DNA of 47,524 nucleotides from Deltaproteobacteria bacterium. GTDB lineage: Bacteria; Myxococcota_A; Polyangia; Polyangiales; JADJMO01. Every line of letters begins with the position of its first letter. Position 1 is the first letter of the stretch. A program made the translations under genes and the position numbers. Under the pieces are notes generated by a model. It made no database searches, was not told where the DNA came from, and saw only the letters and a program-made list of their open reading frames with translations. This document shows positions 1-8,264 of the stretch, one piece after another. The stretch covers positions 1 to 47,524 of the forward strand of contig JANYDK010000113.1 of the NCBI GenBank assembly GCA_025363655.1, in the 5' to 3' direction.

Positions 1-133
1 CCCCGGAGCTTCGCTCCTACGCCGCCACGGGGCCCAACAGGCGCAGCCTTGCTGGGACCCTCCGAGAGACGTCGCAACAGAGACCAACCGATGGGGAAGT
101 GTAGTTGTCGTCGAGGGGGAGATGTTGTTGACG

Positions 134-595
134 TCAGGCACCAGCGCACGTGGGGCCCGATGCCGAAGCGGTCGCTGTGCCCGAACCGAGGACCCACGAG
201 ACGTTGCCCTCGGGCATCCGGACGGCGAAGTAGCCTACGTTCTTACCCCTCGAGAAAGTGGTCGGCTGGCCGCGGCCAAGCGGCGCAGGGAACATCAGGT
301 TCGCGGGGCCGATCGGAACTGCCACCGGCGCAGAGCCGGTGTTGTCGTACGAAAAGACGGCATGGCGGTCGCCGTTGCCGTCGCTCGCCGTGCACACGAA
401 GTGCGGAGTGAGCACTGATGAGTCCGACGAGGGCAGCGCGCACGACGTTCGGATGCGCGGGTCGTCCGCCACCCGACCTCCACATGCACCTCCAGCGGCG
501 AGCAGCACGACCAAGGCGAGCAGCGCCAAGAAGGCTCGACGGCGAAGACCGAGCGTGAACTGACGCCTCACGACCGTGCGAACATCGACCGTCAT
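134..595 (-). CDS. Predicted lipoprotein, unknown function
   Basis: A 153-residue protein. The start is the ATG at 595 because an AGGAGC motif lies about 8 bases upstream; an in-frame start at 640 would add 15 residues with no such site. An Arg-rich n-region and a Leu/Ala/Val-rich stretch end in a lipobox (LAAGGAC), so the Cys would be lipidated and the protein anchored on the outer side of the inner membrane or on the outer membrane. The mature part is about 115 residues and Gly/Ser/Thr-rich, with two Cys (in TSCALP and FVCTASD) that could form a disulphide. I recognise no domain. It could be a small beta-sandwich, but that is a guess. It is transcribed leftward and stands alone; bases 1-133 beyond it show no gene. 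Confidence 0.6.
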   Translation of the reverse strand: MTVDVRTVVRRQFTLGLRRRAFLALLALVVLLAAGGACGGRVADDPRIRTSCALPSSDSSVLTPHFVCTASDGNGDRHAVFSYDNTGSAPVAVPIGPANLMFPAPLGRGQPTTFSRGKNVGYFAVRMPEGNVSWVLGSGTATASASGPTCAGA

Positions 596-682
596 CTCGA
601 AGTGCTCCTTGCCGCTGCAGAGTCGACCTCCACTCTGCACGGCAGCGAAGCCTCGTCAAATGAGGCAAAGTTCATCCCTTAG

Positions 683-699
683 GGTGATTCTCATTCACC
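683..699. promoter_or_regulatory. Small inverted repeat upstream of the lipoprotein gene
   Basis: GGTGA and TCACC are separated by 7 bases, about 90 bases upstream of the lipoprotein start at 595. Read leftward it contains TGAATGAGAATCA, loosely like a Fur-type site. Only the symmetry is seen; an operator role is a weak inference. Confidence 0.2.
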
Positions 700-907
700 T
701 GGGGCGGCAGCCACAGCCGTGCGTGCGCCGTTTGCTGCGACGTTTCGCAGATGCAAGTGACTCGCGAAGGCAACCGGGCGGCGGGGCGAGCATCGCGGAA
801 ATTCTTCGCGACAGGTGTGTCTCCGCAACAATCCTGACCCTCCCCGTGGGGACATGTGGGGCTTGCTCAGGAAGGGGAGCGGAGCGGCCGCGCAATAGCC
901 AGATGGC

Positions 908-1108
908 CTAGCGCGCAGTCTGCGCCGCGCGCTTCCGCGAGCTCGTTCCCCCACTGGTCGACCGTGCTTGCACCAGTAGTTCGCGCAACTCCCTGCTCTC
1001 ACCGTCCAACACCACAGCCGCCTCGCGACGCAGCTTCGCCACCGTCTGCGCCAAGACCGCCAGCAAGCGATCGCGCTCAATCCTCGTGCCCTTCGCCGGC
1101 GCCGTCAG
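908..1108 (-). CDS. Short in-frame continuation or small hypothetical gene
   Basis: An open frame of 66 codons follows directly, in the same frame, after the TGA at 1109-1111 that ends the frameshifted gene upstream. It begins with CTG and also has internal TTG and GTG codons, but no ATG and no convincing ribosome site. The predicted protein is helical and charged (residues such as ERDRLLAVLAQ and SRELRELLVQ) and ends in a basic tail. The amphipathic composition looks coding rather than random. Either it is the former C-terminus of the upstream gene, cut off by an in-frame stop, or a small separate gene. I recognise no family. Confidence 0.25.
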   Translation of the reverse strand: MTAPAKGTRIERDRLLAVLAQTVAKLRREAAVVLDGESRELRELLVQARSTSGGTSSRKRAAQTAR

Positions 1109-1776
1109 TCAATTTCCGGGCGCCCGTAGCAACCGCAGCGCATCGGCAACCTCGTGCGCCTCACGCAAAAACCCCTCGTCGACCACGCCACCCAACCACA
1201 TCCCAGCGCCGTACGTCTCGACCGCGTGAGCCATCGACGAGATCTGCTGCGCCATCTCCGATTCGCCCGCGCGCGGATGCGGACGACGCACGACGAGCGC
1301 GGCGAAGTCCGCTCACGCTCCGCTCGCTGACCGACGTACCACCGAATCATTGCCACGAGCCGATCGGCGATGATCTTCGCGCGCTCGCGGACGGGCTTGG
1401 TATCGACCGGACCACGCGCCGCGAGGTAGCTCCGCTGCACCGCTTGAATCGCCGCGACCAGATCCAGAATGCGCGCCGACTGGGCTGTCGAGATGAGTTC
1501 GCTCTTCACCTCGCCAGCGTGGCGCTCACAGAAGGCCGCCACGGCCACGCCCTCGTCGAGCAAGGCGGCGAGCGATTTGCGAGGCACGTATTGCCCGCTC
1601 TCCGCGCTCTCTGCCTCTGCTTTCCACCAGTCTACGCTCGCAGGTTTCGGGGACATGGTTCCAGGTTTCATGGAGTGTTTGGGAGTGTTGGAGTTTGCCT
1701 TCAACGTGACCGCTTTGACCCGACGTACCGCGTTGCGGCTTGCAAGAGAAATCGGCGAGTCGCCCTTGCGCTGCAC
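1109..1776 (-). pseudogene. Hypothetical gene broken by a frameshift near 1312
   Basis: From 1776 (GTG) leftward the frame encodes a plausible helical, acidic protein; better starts may be the ATGs at 1671 or 1656 (product beginning MSPKPASVDWW). After about codon 155 the same frame turns into Arg-rich nonsense. A neighbouring frame, open from 1312 to the TGA at 1109, carries sensible sequence (SSMAHAVETYGAGMWLGG, then FLREAHEVADALRLLR). The two parts meet within a few bases around 1310-1320, which is what a one-base indel in a single gene of roughly 180-220 residues would give. It could instead be a sequencing or assembly error. I do not recognise the family. An in-frame downstream extension (908-1108) adds to the impression of decay. 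Confidence 0.5.
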
Positions 1777-1958
1777 GGGCGATCAGCTAGTGTGGCCGAT
1801 AGGGTCCGCCGTTGGACCTACCCTCACGTGAGTCCCCCGCACCGGACTCTTCGAGTGAGGCGAACGAGCTAACGCTCTTCGACGGCGTGAACGTGTTCTC
1901 GGGAAGCGTGGCGTTGGGCGGGCAGCGGACGCTTTTCCCTTGAGAGCAGGTTCCGGGC

Positions 1959-2900
1959 ATGGCCAGCAACGAAAAACAACGCATTCGGGCGCTCCGCGAA
2001 AAGGGCTTCTCGCACCAAGGCGCCGTCCAACACCTTCGCGCCGCGAAACAAGCGGCTCTTGCTGCCAAGACCAAGACGGCAAGTGAACAACCCATTGTCG
2101 CACCGGCGAAGCAGGAGAACATCATCATGTCGGAAACGATCACTACGACCGAACAGCCTTTGATCGCCGGTCAACGCACCGCCGAGGCCGTCGTCACCCA
2201 GCTCCAGCCGATGGACATGTCGTCGATTCGCATCGGCCGCGTCTTCAAAGGCGGACGGTCCGCAACGCTCCAGACCGCCATCGAGCAGGCTCAACGCCCG
2301 GCCATGTGGTTCGCCGAGACGCGAACCATGCAGATGAACGTCAGCGAAGCGGAGTTCCACCTGCTCAAGAACGCCGGTGCAACGGAGCGTGGAGACGATC
2401 AAGTCGTTCACATCCGCCCGGGTCCGCATGCGTACCTGATGTTGTCGTTCGAGTGCGTGAGCTGTCGTCGCTTCATCGGCTCGGGGCAGCAGGACAACAG
2501 CGGCACCTGCGTCTGCGGCCAGCACTACAAGGTCCGCTTCGACGCTTCCGACGACGCGCTCAACAAGATGCTCCTCGGCTGGTGCTGCATGGACTGCGGC
2601 TTCAAGCACGCCATGACGCAGCCGCACGAGGGTCGTAACCCGTGGCGTGCCTACGCGTCGATGCAGCAACAGTGCAACCGCTGCTTCCACGAGAAGGGGA
2701 AGCCGGGGATGCCGATGGCGTCCTTCGAGAACACCGGCGACGGCACGGTCTGCATGCACTGTCGCGCTCCAGTGGGGAACGACCAGCGCGCCCTCCCGGC
2801 CTTCCTTCGTGCTCACACGCCATGCGAGACGATCGATCGTGAGCACCAGGCATCGCTGAAGGGCAGCGTCACCTATCGCTCGGTTCGCCCGAGCAACTAG
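1959..2900 (+). CDS. Cys-rich protein with several predicted zinc sites
   Basis: A 313-residue protein of unknown function. Residues 1-60 are basic and helical (RIRALREKGF, then Ala/Lys-rich). A central region of about 90 residues has no motif I know. From residue 165 on there are five close Cys pairs: CVSC (166-169), CVC (184-186), CMDC (210-213), CNRC (239-242) and CMHC (265-268), plus C209 and C289. That is enough for two or more zinc ribbons or a treble-clef array, so nucleic-acid or protein binding is a fair inference, and no more. There is no signal peptide, so it is cytoplasmic. A second ATG in the same frame at 2127 follows an AGGAGAA motif and could start a shorter form of 257 residues. 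A strong hairpin follows the stop. It belongs to the accessory-looking left end. Confidence 0.6.
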   Translation: MASNEKQRIRALREKGFSHQGAVQHLRAAKQAALAAKTKTASEQPIVAPAKQENIIMSETITTTEQPLIAGQRTAEAVVTQLQPMDMSSIRIGRVFKGGRSATLQTAIEQAQRPAMWFAETRTMQMNVSEAEFHLLKNAGATERGDDQVVHIRPGPHAYLMLSFECVSCRRFIGSGQQDNSGTCVCGQHYKVRFDASDDALNKMLLGWCCMDCGFKHAMTQPHEGRNPWRAYASMQQQCNRCFHEKGKPGMPMASFENTGDGTVCMHCRAPVGNDQRALPAFLRAHTPCETIDREHQASLKGSVTYRSVRPSN

Positions 2901-2915
2901 TCGTCGGTCTGAGAA

Positions 2916-2956
2916 AAGCCCGTGATCGTCGCCGTGTCGGTGATGGTCACGGGCTT
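2916..2956 (+). terminator. Hairpin terminator after the Cys-rich gene
   Basis: A perfect 10-bp inverted repeat (AAGCCCGTGA at 2916-2925, TCACGGGCTT at 2947-2956) has a 21-base loop and is followed by CTTCTTCT. It starts 15 bases after the stop codon at 2900. The 3' U run is imperfect, so efficiency is uncertain. Confidence 0.55.
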
Positions 2957-3397
2957 CTTCTCGCCGATTGCGTGGAGTCACATCCACCGCAACCAGTCGG
3001 GTATTTCGATCGAGGACGAAGGCCAGAAAAATCAGGATCGCCGCTACCAAAAGCGATGTGTCACGAGAGCAACCAAGACGACGAAAGCCATCGTTGAAAG
3101 TTTCGCAGGCAATCCCACTGCGGTGAACGCGAACGAACCGACACGGATCGAGATACTCGACCCGTCGGAGACCGACTTGGCGATCATGCGACTTCTCCCT
3201 GGCGTGAACGAGCCTCCGGGAAAAGTGCCGAGGTGCCAACCGCGAAGACGCTCGCGTGGGCGTGGGGCAGCAACGACTAGGCGCCCGGACGGCGCTTCCA
3301 CCAAGTACAGGTATACTCTGAATTACGCCTCAGAGTGGCGATTGACCCGAACCGGATATCGTGAGGATACGGCTGCACTCCCACGGATGCAAGCGCG
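2957..3397. other. 441 bases with no gene I can support
   Basis: Both strands have open frames but none has clear coding character. On the minus strand one frame ends in a hydrophobic stretch (MAFVVLVALVTHRFW, stop at 3044), and an overlapping frame continues with another (SLLVAAILIFLAFVLDRN, about 3010-3060). Joined by a one-base shift they would make a normal transmembrane segment, so this could be a decayed small membrane-protein gene. No ribosome site supports it. Confidence 0.3.
3315..3336. other. Perfect 7-bp stem-loop
   Basis: ACTCTGA and TCAGAGT are separated by 8 bases in an AT-richer patch of the gene-poor stretch. It could be an operator, a weak terminator for the leftward gene ending at 3398, or chance. 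Confidence 0.2.
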
Positions 3398-3538
3398 TTA
3401 ACCGACGAGCAACGTCGTCGGTTCGCCCGTTACGAGTCGAAAGCAGAGAATCCCATTCACCTTCTCGAACCGAGGGCACCGACTACGACGCCTCCGACCA
3501 AGCCGACAGGTCAGTCCGAAGAGTCCCGCCAACACCAT
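3398..3538 (-). CDS. Possible 46-residue protein overlapping the upstream stop
   Basis: The ATG shares its A with the TGA stop of the upstream gene (TGATG), the arrangement of translational coupling. The product starts with a hydrophobic stretch (MVLAGLFGLTC), then a run of Arg, then a short basic tail. It is too short to assign and may be a chance frame; the coupling is the only positive argument. Confidence 0.25.
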   Translation of the reverse strand: MVLAGLFGLTCRLGRRRRSRCPRFEKVNGILCFRLVTGEPTTLLVG

Positions 3539-3882
3539 CAGGCCGTCATCAGACCCTCGGTGACGGCTCGCTCGGACCAACGGGGAGACGGGCGGTTCAC
3601 CGTCTCGTGCGCCTCGCGCCCAACGCCGCACTCGAACAGCTTCTCGACGAAGCCATCGCTCAGCCCGACGACCTCGTCCGATCCCACGAGGCCGTTTCTG
3701 TACGCATCGTCGTTCAGCCGAGTCAGCCAATCCTCCGGAGCCACGCGCCACGAACTGTCATCGAGGCGCCGGCGAAGACGGTGCAGAGCGACCTCGGCTG
3801 GCAACGTCGCCAAGTACATCAGGTGCGCGCGAACGTTCGCCCCGAAGCTCTCATGCGACAGCGTGCGATTTTTCTCCCACAA
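3538..3882 (-). CDS. Hypothetical protein, 114 residues
   Basis: A soluble, Arg/Glu/Leu-rich protein with predicted helices (for example AEVALHRLRRRLDD and SDGFVEKLFECG). There is no signal peptide, membrane segment or motif I can name. Codon third positions are less GC-biased than in the core genes to the right, in keeping with an accessory region. It might form a two-gene unit with the tiny frame at 3398-3538. The opposite strand also has long open frames, but they are Ser/Arg-rich and look like shadows. Confidence 0.4.
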   Translation of the reverse strand: MWEKNRTLSHESFGANVRAHLMYLATLPAEVALHRLRRRLDDSSWRVAPEDWLTRLNDDAYRNGLVGSDEVVGLSDGFVEKLFECGVGREAHETVNRPSPRWSERAVTEGLMTA

Positions 3883-4006
3883 ATCAGGTCGCCCCAGCCT
3901 CTAGTGCAACTCGACCAGACCATGCAGAATCCATGACGGTTCTGCCCTCCCGCAGCAATCCCCTGGGGTCGACCCAACGATCACCTCAGGAAGGCCCCAC
4001 GCGCGC

Positions 4007-4945
4007 ATGAGCACCCCCCCCGCCAAACCCGAGCTCAGCCGCCGCATGATCCTCCGCGCCGTCGGCCTCGGCGTGGTCGCAGCCCCCATGGCACGCATGC
4101 TCACCGCCTGCGGAAGCTCCAGCTCCGACACCTCCAACACTGACTCGGGCACCGGAGGCGACACCAACTCCGCGAGCGACTCGGCAACGACGGACACTGG
4201 AACGGCCACCGATACCGGCACCGCGGACGACACTTCGGCAATTGCCTGGGCCACCGGCGGCACCGCATCGATGACCGCGAAAGCGAGCTATCCGAATCCG
4301 TTCGTGGCCGGCTCGCCAGCCACGTGCGCGCTCACCTGCGGGCTCACCCTCGGCCCCTGCTACGACACCAAGGCCGAGGTGAAGCAGGACATCAGCTACG
4401 GCCTCCCCGGGCTGCCGACGCGCATGGTGCTGCAGGTCGTCGACGACGCGTGCAAGCCCGTCGCCGGTGCGGTCGTCGACGTCTGGCACGTCGCGCCGAA
4501 CGGCAAGTACTCGGGCAACGACAGCCCGACCGAGAACGTCGCCTTCTGCACCGGCGGCGACGCCGACTACACCGCGCACCTGTATTTCCGCGGTAAACAG
4601 ACGACCGACGAGAAGGGCCTCGTCAGCTTCGACACTTGCTTTCCCGGTTGGTACGCGAGCCGCACCATCCACATCCACTTCACCATCACCGTCGGAGCCG
4701 CCGCCTACGTGACGTCGCAGCTGGTCTTCGAGGACACGCTCGACGACGAGATCGTCTCGACGCAGCCCCTCTACAAAGATCGCGGCAAACGCGACACCAC
4801 CAACTCCAGCGACAGCGTGGTCTCGGGGACGACTTACAAGAACTTCGTCTTCGAAACCGCGAAGATGTCGGACGGAGCGATGCTAGCGTGGAAGTCCATC
4901 ACGATCCGCTCTTCGCTCGCGACCGCCCTCTGCGGGAGCAAGTAG
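4007..4945 (+). CDS. Intradiol ring-cleavage dioxygenase-like lipoprotein
   Basis: A 312-residue exported protein. Residues 12-35 hold a twin-Arg start (SRRMILRA), a hydrophobic core and a lipobox ending at C35 (LTAC), suggesting Tat export and lipidation. A Ser/Thr/Asp/Gly-rich spacer (36-90) is followed by a catalytic domain. Motifs match the Fe(III) intradiol dioxygenases (catechol 1,2- and protocatechuate 3,4-type): LGPCY (115-119), DVWHVAPNGKYSG (158-170), GWYASR (214-219) and HIHF (222-225). By family analogy the iron ligands are Y168, Y216, H222 and H224. Extra Cys (107, 111, 118, 181, 211) suggest disulphides. Members with a secretion signal have no settled substrate, so I do not claim catechol cleavage. 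The gene appears monocistronic; the next gene starts 22 bases downstream and could be co-transcribed. Confidence 0.85.
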   Translation: MSTPPAKPELSRRMILRAVGLGVVAAPMARMLTACGSSSSDTSNTDSGTGGDTNSASDSATTDTGTATDTGTADDTSAIAWATGGTASMTAKASYPNPFVAGSPATCALTCGLTLGPCYDTKAEVKQDISYGLPGLPTRMVLQVVDDACKPVAGAVVDVWHVAPNGKYSGNDSPTENVAFCTGGDADYTAHLYFRGKQTTDEKGLVSFDTCFPGWYASRTIHIHFTITVGAAAYVTSQLVFEDTLDDEIVSTQPLYKDRGKRDTTNSSDSVVSGTTYKNFVFETAKMSDGAMLAWKSITIRSSLATALCGSK

Positions 4946-4967
4946 ATCGGACGACCCAGGGCTCGAC

Positions 4968-5156
4968 ATGACGACCGATGCGCAGATGGAGGCCTTGCAG
5001 AAGAGCCGTGACGCGGTGACTTTGGTCACGCGTACGCAGGGCGCCGTCCACGGCACGGTCGTGGGCCGCGCCGATGCCGACGACACCTGGAAGATCAAGA
5101 CGCAGGAGGGTCCGATCGAGGTCCTCCTCGACGACATCTTCACGGTGATTCGCTGA
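4968..5156 (+). CDS. Small acidic hypothetical protein, 62 residues
   Basis: A helical start (MTTDAQMEALQKSRDAV) is followed by alternating hydrophobic residues with a Gly turn (HGTVVGRADADDTWKIKT, then GPIEVLLDDIFTVI), the look of a small SH3-like or Sm-like beta barrel. It lies between the dioxygenase gene and the kinase gene, 22 bases from each, in the same direction, so it may be co-expressed with the kinase. There is no signal sequence. Function unknown. Confidence 0.6.
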   Translation: MTTDAQMEALQKSRDAVTLVTRTQGAVHGTVVGRADADDTWKIKTQEGPIEVLLDDIFTVIR

Positions 5157-5178
5157 CGGGTGATAGATTGTCCGGGCG

Positions 5179-6261
5179 ATGGCCGACGAGAAGGACGACC
5201 CGTTCATCGGGCGCACGATCGCCCGAAAATACGTGGTCGAGTCGCTGATCGGCCGAGGTGGCATCGCCACCGTGTATCGCGCCCGGCAGAACCCGCTCAA
5301 CCGGCCGGTCGCGATCAAGTTCCTCCATCGCAACTTCCTCGACGACCCGACCTTCGCGGCGCGTTTCAAGCGTGAGGCCAAGGCGGTGTCGGCGGTGGTG
5401 CACCCGAACCTCGTCCAGGTCTACGACTTCGGCGAAGAGTCCGACGGGCACCTCTACATCGCGATGGAGCACATCGACGGCGAGAACCTTCGCCAGCTCC
5501 TTGCCCGCGAAGATCCGCTCTCCGACACCGTCATCGTCGACATCCTCTCACAGGCGCTCGCCGGCCTCGCGGTCGCGCACGAGCACGGCGCCGTGCACCG
5601 CGACATCAAGCCCGACAACATCGTCCTCGCTCACGGCCGCGACGATGAAGGGGTCGAGAAGACGGTCGTGAAAATCTGCGACTTCGGCTTCGTCAAGATG
5701 GTGACCATCTCCGACGAGCAGATGCAGAACCCCGGTCGCAAATCGACCACCCTGACCACGCGCGGCACGCTCGTGGGAACGCCGCCGTACATGTCGCCCG
5801 AGCAGGCCAACGACAGCGAGCTCGACGCGCGCAGCGACCTCTACTCGATGGGCATCGTCCTCTACCAGATGCTCACCGGGCGCGTGCCGTTCGAGTCGAA
5901 GAACCTCGTCAACTTGCTGATGCAACACCTCGAGGACGCGCCGACGCCGCCTTCGAAATTGCGCAAGGGCGTGCATCCTGCGCTCGAGGCCGTGTGCCTC
6001 CGCGCGCTGCAAAAGAAGCCCGACGATCGCTTCGCCTCGGCGCGCGAAATGCGTAACGAGTTGCGCGCCGCGCTGCAGTTGAAAGACGTCTCGTCGCGTC
6101 CCCCGCCGGGGCCGCAGAACGACATCGTGACGGCGCCTCCGTCGCGTGCCAGGACGAGCACCACCATCGCTCCGGTCGCTGCCGCGAGCTACTTGCCCAT
6201 CGTCGTCGGCGTCATCATCGCGCTCGTCGGCATCGTCGCCGCGCTCTATCTGCGGAAGTAG
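5179..6261 (+). CDS. Membrane-anchored Ser/Thr protein kinase
   Basis: A 360-residue Hanks-type kinase that phosphorylates proteins on Ser/Thr. The kinase domain spans about residues 18-290: Gly-rich loop GRGGIATVY (25-33), ATP-anchoring K47 (VAIK), catalytic HRDIKPDN (D142), metal-binding DFG (168-170), and GTPPYMSPEQ in place of the APE motif. A short Pro-rich linker leads to one C-terminal membrane helix (SYLPIVVGVIIALVGIV) and a three-residue tail ending in K. Kinase and membrane anchor are therefore present but there is no external sensor domain, so input must come from a partner. It is preceded at 22 bases by the small barrel-like protein. Targets are not evident; icd lies about 2 kb downstream, beyond two opposite genes. 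Confidence 0.92.
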   Translation: MADEKDDPFIGRTIARKYVVESLIGRGGIATVYRARQNPLNRPVAIKFLHRNFLDDPTFAARFKREAKAVSAVVHPNLVQVYDFGEESDGHLYIAMEHIDGENLRQLLAREDPLSDTVIVDILSQALAGLAVAHEHGAVHRDIKPDNIVLAHGRDDEGVEKTVVKICDFGFVKMVTISDEQMQNPGRKSTTLTTRGTLVGTPPYMSPEQANDSELDARSDLYSMGIVLYQMLTGRVPFESKNLVNLLMQHLEDAPTPPSKLRKGVHPALEAVCLRALQKKPDDRFASAREMRNELRAALQLKDVSSRPPPGPQNDIVTAPPSRARTSTTIAPVAAASYLPIVVGVIIALVGIVAALYLRK

Positions 6262-6289
6262 GTCGGTCGCGTACCGGCGACGAGATCGC

Positions 6290-7702
6290 CTATTTTTTCC
6301 CGGCGATTCGATAGACCTCGCCGCCGGAGTCGCTGGCGACGTAGAGGGCGCCGTCGACGGGTGAGACGGCGACGCCGACCGGGCGCGGGCTCTCGCTGAC
6401 TTTGCCCGACGACCACGTCCACGGTCCATCGACTGCGCCCGCTGCGTTGCCGCCGCCGAAGACCGTTTGGTAGGGGAAGCTCGACGCTTCTTTCGTCGCC
6501 GTCGGCATCGGCGCGTTGCCCGAGGCGTCGAACGGAATCCACACCACCTTGTAGCCGGTCGCCGGTCCGCGATCCCACGAGCCGTGGAAGGAGACGAACG
6601 CGCCGCCGCGGTAGTGATCGGGCAAGCCGCCGCGGACGACGTCTCCATCGAAGAAGGTGAGGTCGAGCGGCGCGGAATGGGCTTGAAAGAAGCTCGTCGG
6701 ACGTTCGGCGTTGGCGGCGCACCAAGCGTCGTCGTGATCGGCCCCGAAGCCTTCGTACCGAAGCTGCGTGCCCGGCGTGACGAGCGTGCCGTCGCTCTTC
6801 ACCAGCCGTTGCGCGACGAAGCAGAACGGATAGCCGTACTGCTTTCCCTTCGCGAGCTCGACGAGGAGCTCGCCGGGGTTGTCGGCGTGGACGTCGACGC
6901 CTTGGTAGCTCACGTCGTCGAGCCCGTTGACGACGCCGTAGATTTTGCCCGTCGCCGCGCGGCCGTAGCCGACCATGTTGCGCAAACCGACCGAGACGAC
7001 CTCGCCGTCGGCCCACTTGTAAGGTGGCGGCTTCGTCAGCGAGAAGCGCTTGAGAAGGGCGCGATTCGTGTCGTACGCAGGCGACATCGGATCGGTCGCG
7101 TTGCTCTCGGATCCGGAGTGCACGTAGAGAAAGCCATCCCACACGTGCACCGTGTGCAGCGGATGGGAGCCGCCGGCCGGAGCATCGGTGAGGACGTCGG
7201 TCGCCGTAGCTCCCGTCTTCGCGCCGACGACGAAGGGAATGCGCACGACTCCCCGCGTGGTGCCGGCGTAGAGGAAGCCGCCCGCGACGTCGACGTGGAC
7301 GTTGTTGGTGCCGCCTTCGAGCGTCGCGAAGGTGCTGGTCTCGCTCTCCGAGAAGGCGCCGTCGTGATCGTCGTCCTTCATGCGGACGAGCTTCCCGTCG
7401 CTGCTCGCGCCGTAGAGGGCGCCGTCGGGCGAGAAGGTGATTTGCCGAAGGTGCGGGAAATTGCCGACCGCGCGCGCGCAGAGATCGCCCGCGACGTAGG
7501 TCGTGTCGCTCGGGAGGGGGACGCCGCCGACACATGGGTCGATGCCGGCCTCGACGACCGGAGCATCGGTGGTGGTGTCGGGCGGGACGAAGGCGTCGGA
7601 CACGGAGCCATCGGACTCGATGGGCGGGAGCCCGGAGTCGGAGGACGTGGAGCACCCGAGGGACGTCGAGAGGAGGGCGAGCCCCATCGCGAGGCGCTTC
7701 AC
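6290..7702 (-). CDS. PQQ-type sugar dehydrogenase-like lipoprotein (glucose/sorbosone dehydrogenase family)
   Basis: About 470 residues from the GTG at 7702, which lies two bases past the stop of the Uma2-like gene; an ATG at 7687 is an alternative. A longer frame from 7771 would put about 23 Ser/Pro-rich residues before the signal. The signal runs KRLAMGLALL to the lipobox STSLGC. Then a Ser/Asp/Thr-rich spacer leads to a six-bladed propeller-like domain with GSDH-family features: LRQITFSPDGALYG, GTNNVHVD, HTVHVWDGFLYVHSGS, WADGEVVSVGLRNM, YGYPFC and an EVYRI ending. Such enzymes oxidise sugars in the periplasm using PQQ and calcium. Whether this one binds PQQ cannot be told by eye; many relatives are uncharacterised. 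It may be translated with the Uma2-like gene. Confidence 0.78.
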   Translation of the reverse strand: MKRLAMGLALLSTSLGCSTSSDSGLPPIESDGSVSDAFVPPDTTTDAPVVEAGIDPCVGGVPLPSDTTYVAGDLCARAVGNFPHLRQITFSPDGALYGASSDGKLVRMKDDDHDGAFSESETSTFATLEGGTNNVHVDVAGGFLYAGTTRGVVRIPFVVGAKTGATATDVLTDAPAGGSHPLHTVHVWDGFLYVHSGSESNATDPMSPAYDTNRALLKRFSLTKPPPYKWADGEVVSVGLRNMVGYGRAATGKIYGVVNGLDDVSYQGVDVHADNPGELLVELAKGKQYGYPFCFVAQRLVKSDGTLVTPGTQLRYEGFGADHDDAWCAANAERPTSFFQAHSAPLDLTFFDGDVVRGGLPDHYRGGAFVSFHGSWDRGPATGYKVVWIPFDASGNAPMPTATKEASSFPYQTVFGGGNAAGAVDGPWTWSSGKVSESPRPVGVAVSPVDGALYVASDSGGEVYRIAGKK

Positions 7703-7703
7703 T

Positions 7704-8264
7704 TCAAGTGCTCCAAAGAGCACCGAGCTCGAGCTCGATGGCGTCGAAGGGCTCGGCGCGCACGATTGCATCGTCGCGATGGGTCGCGACGCGCATCCAC
7801 TTGCCTTCGAGGCGATAGACCTCGAGCGTGCGGCTCTTCGGATCGACGAGCCAGAGGTGCGCTACGCCTTCACGGGCGTAGACGTCCATTTTCTCGGTGC
7901 GATCGAGCGCTTGCGTCGACGGCGAGAGGACCTCGCACACCCAGTCGGGCGCGAGTGAGATGGCCGCGTCATCGATGGGCAGCGTCGGCATGCGCGTCCG
8001 TCGCCAGCCGGCGAGATCGGGAACGACGACGTCTTCGCCGAGGTGCGACTCCGGCTCGTCGAGAATGATCCACCCGCCGGGGCCTCCGCGACCGCGGTCG
8101 AACGGCCCGTCGAGATCTCCACCGAGCCGCGACGCCGCGCGCGAGTGGCGCACGGCTGGACGCGGGTGCGTGTGGAGGACGCCGTCGACGATCTCGGCCA
8201 CCATGTTGGCGGGCGCATCGAGGATGTCTTGGTAGGTGGCTCGCTTTCGCGCCGCGGTCGCCAT
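7704..8264 (-). CDS. Uma2-family (DUF820) nuclease-fold protein
   Basis: A 186-residue protein; the start is the ATG at 8264 (MATAARKRATYQDIL), which fits family N-termini, while upstream in-frame codons overlap the icd leader. Conserved features are the helical start, EIVDGVLH, VVPDLAGWRR, DWVCEVLSPST, K in DRTEKMDVYA, and HLWLVDP. The spaced D, E and K residues match the PD-(D/E)xK nuclease-like core of Uma2 proteins, which occur in many copies in cyanobacteria, actinobacteria and myxobacteria. Biological role is unknown. The gene is read leftward, away from icd, and two bases separate it from the sugar-dehydrogenase gene, suggesting one transcript. Confidence 0.82.
   Translation of the reverse strand: MATAARKRATYQDILDAPANMVAEIVDGVLHTHPRPAVRHSRAASRLGGDLDGPFDRGRGGPGGWIILDEPESHLGEDVVVPDLAGWRRTRMPTLPIDDAAISLAPDWVCEVLSPSTQALDRTEKMDVYAREGVAHLWLVDPKSRTLEVYRLEGKWMRVATHRDDAIVRAEPFDAIELELGALWST

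Noticed and set aside
683-699. A true Fur box
   Set aside because: Matches only part of the consensus and no iron-related gene is adjacent; kept as a low-confidence inverted repeat.
1869-3239. A 456-codon minus-strand frame opposite the Cys-rich gene
   Set aside because: Over the Cys-rich gene it is His/Arg/Val/Asp-rich and antisense in character; the plus-strand frame has ordered Cys motifs and a terminator.
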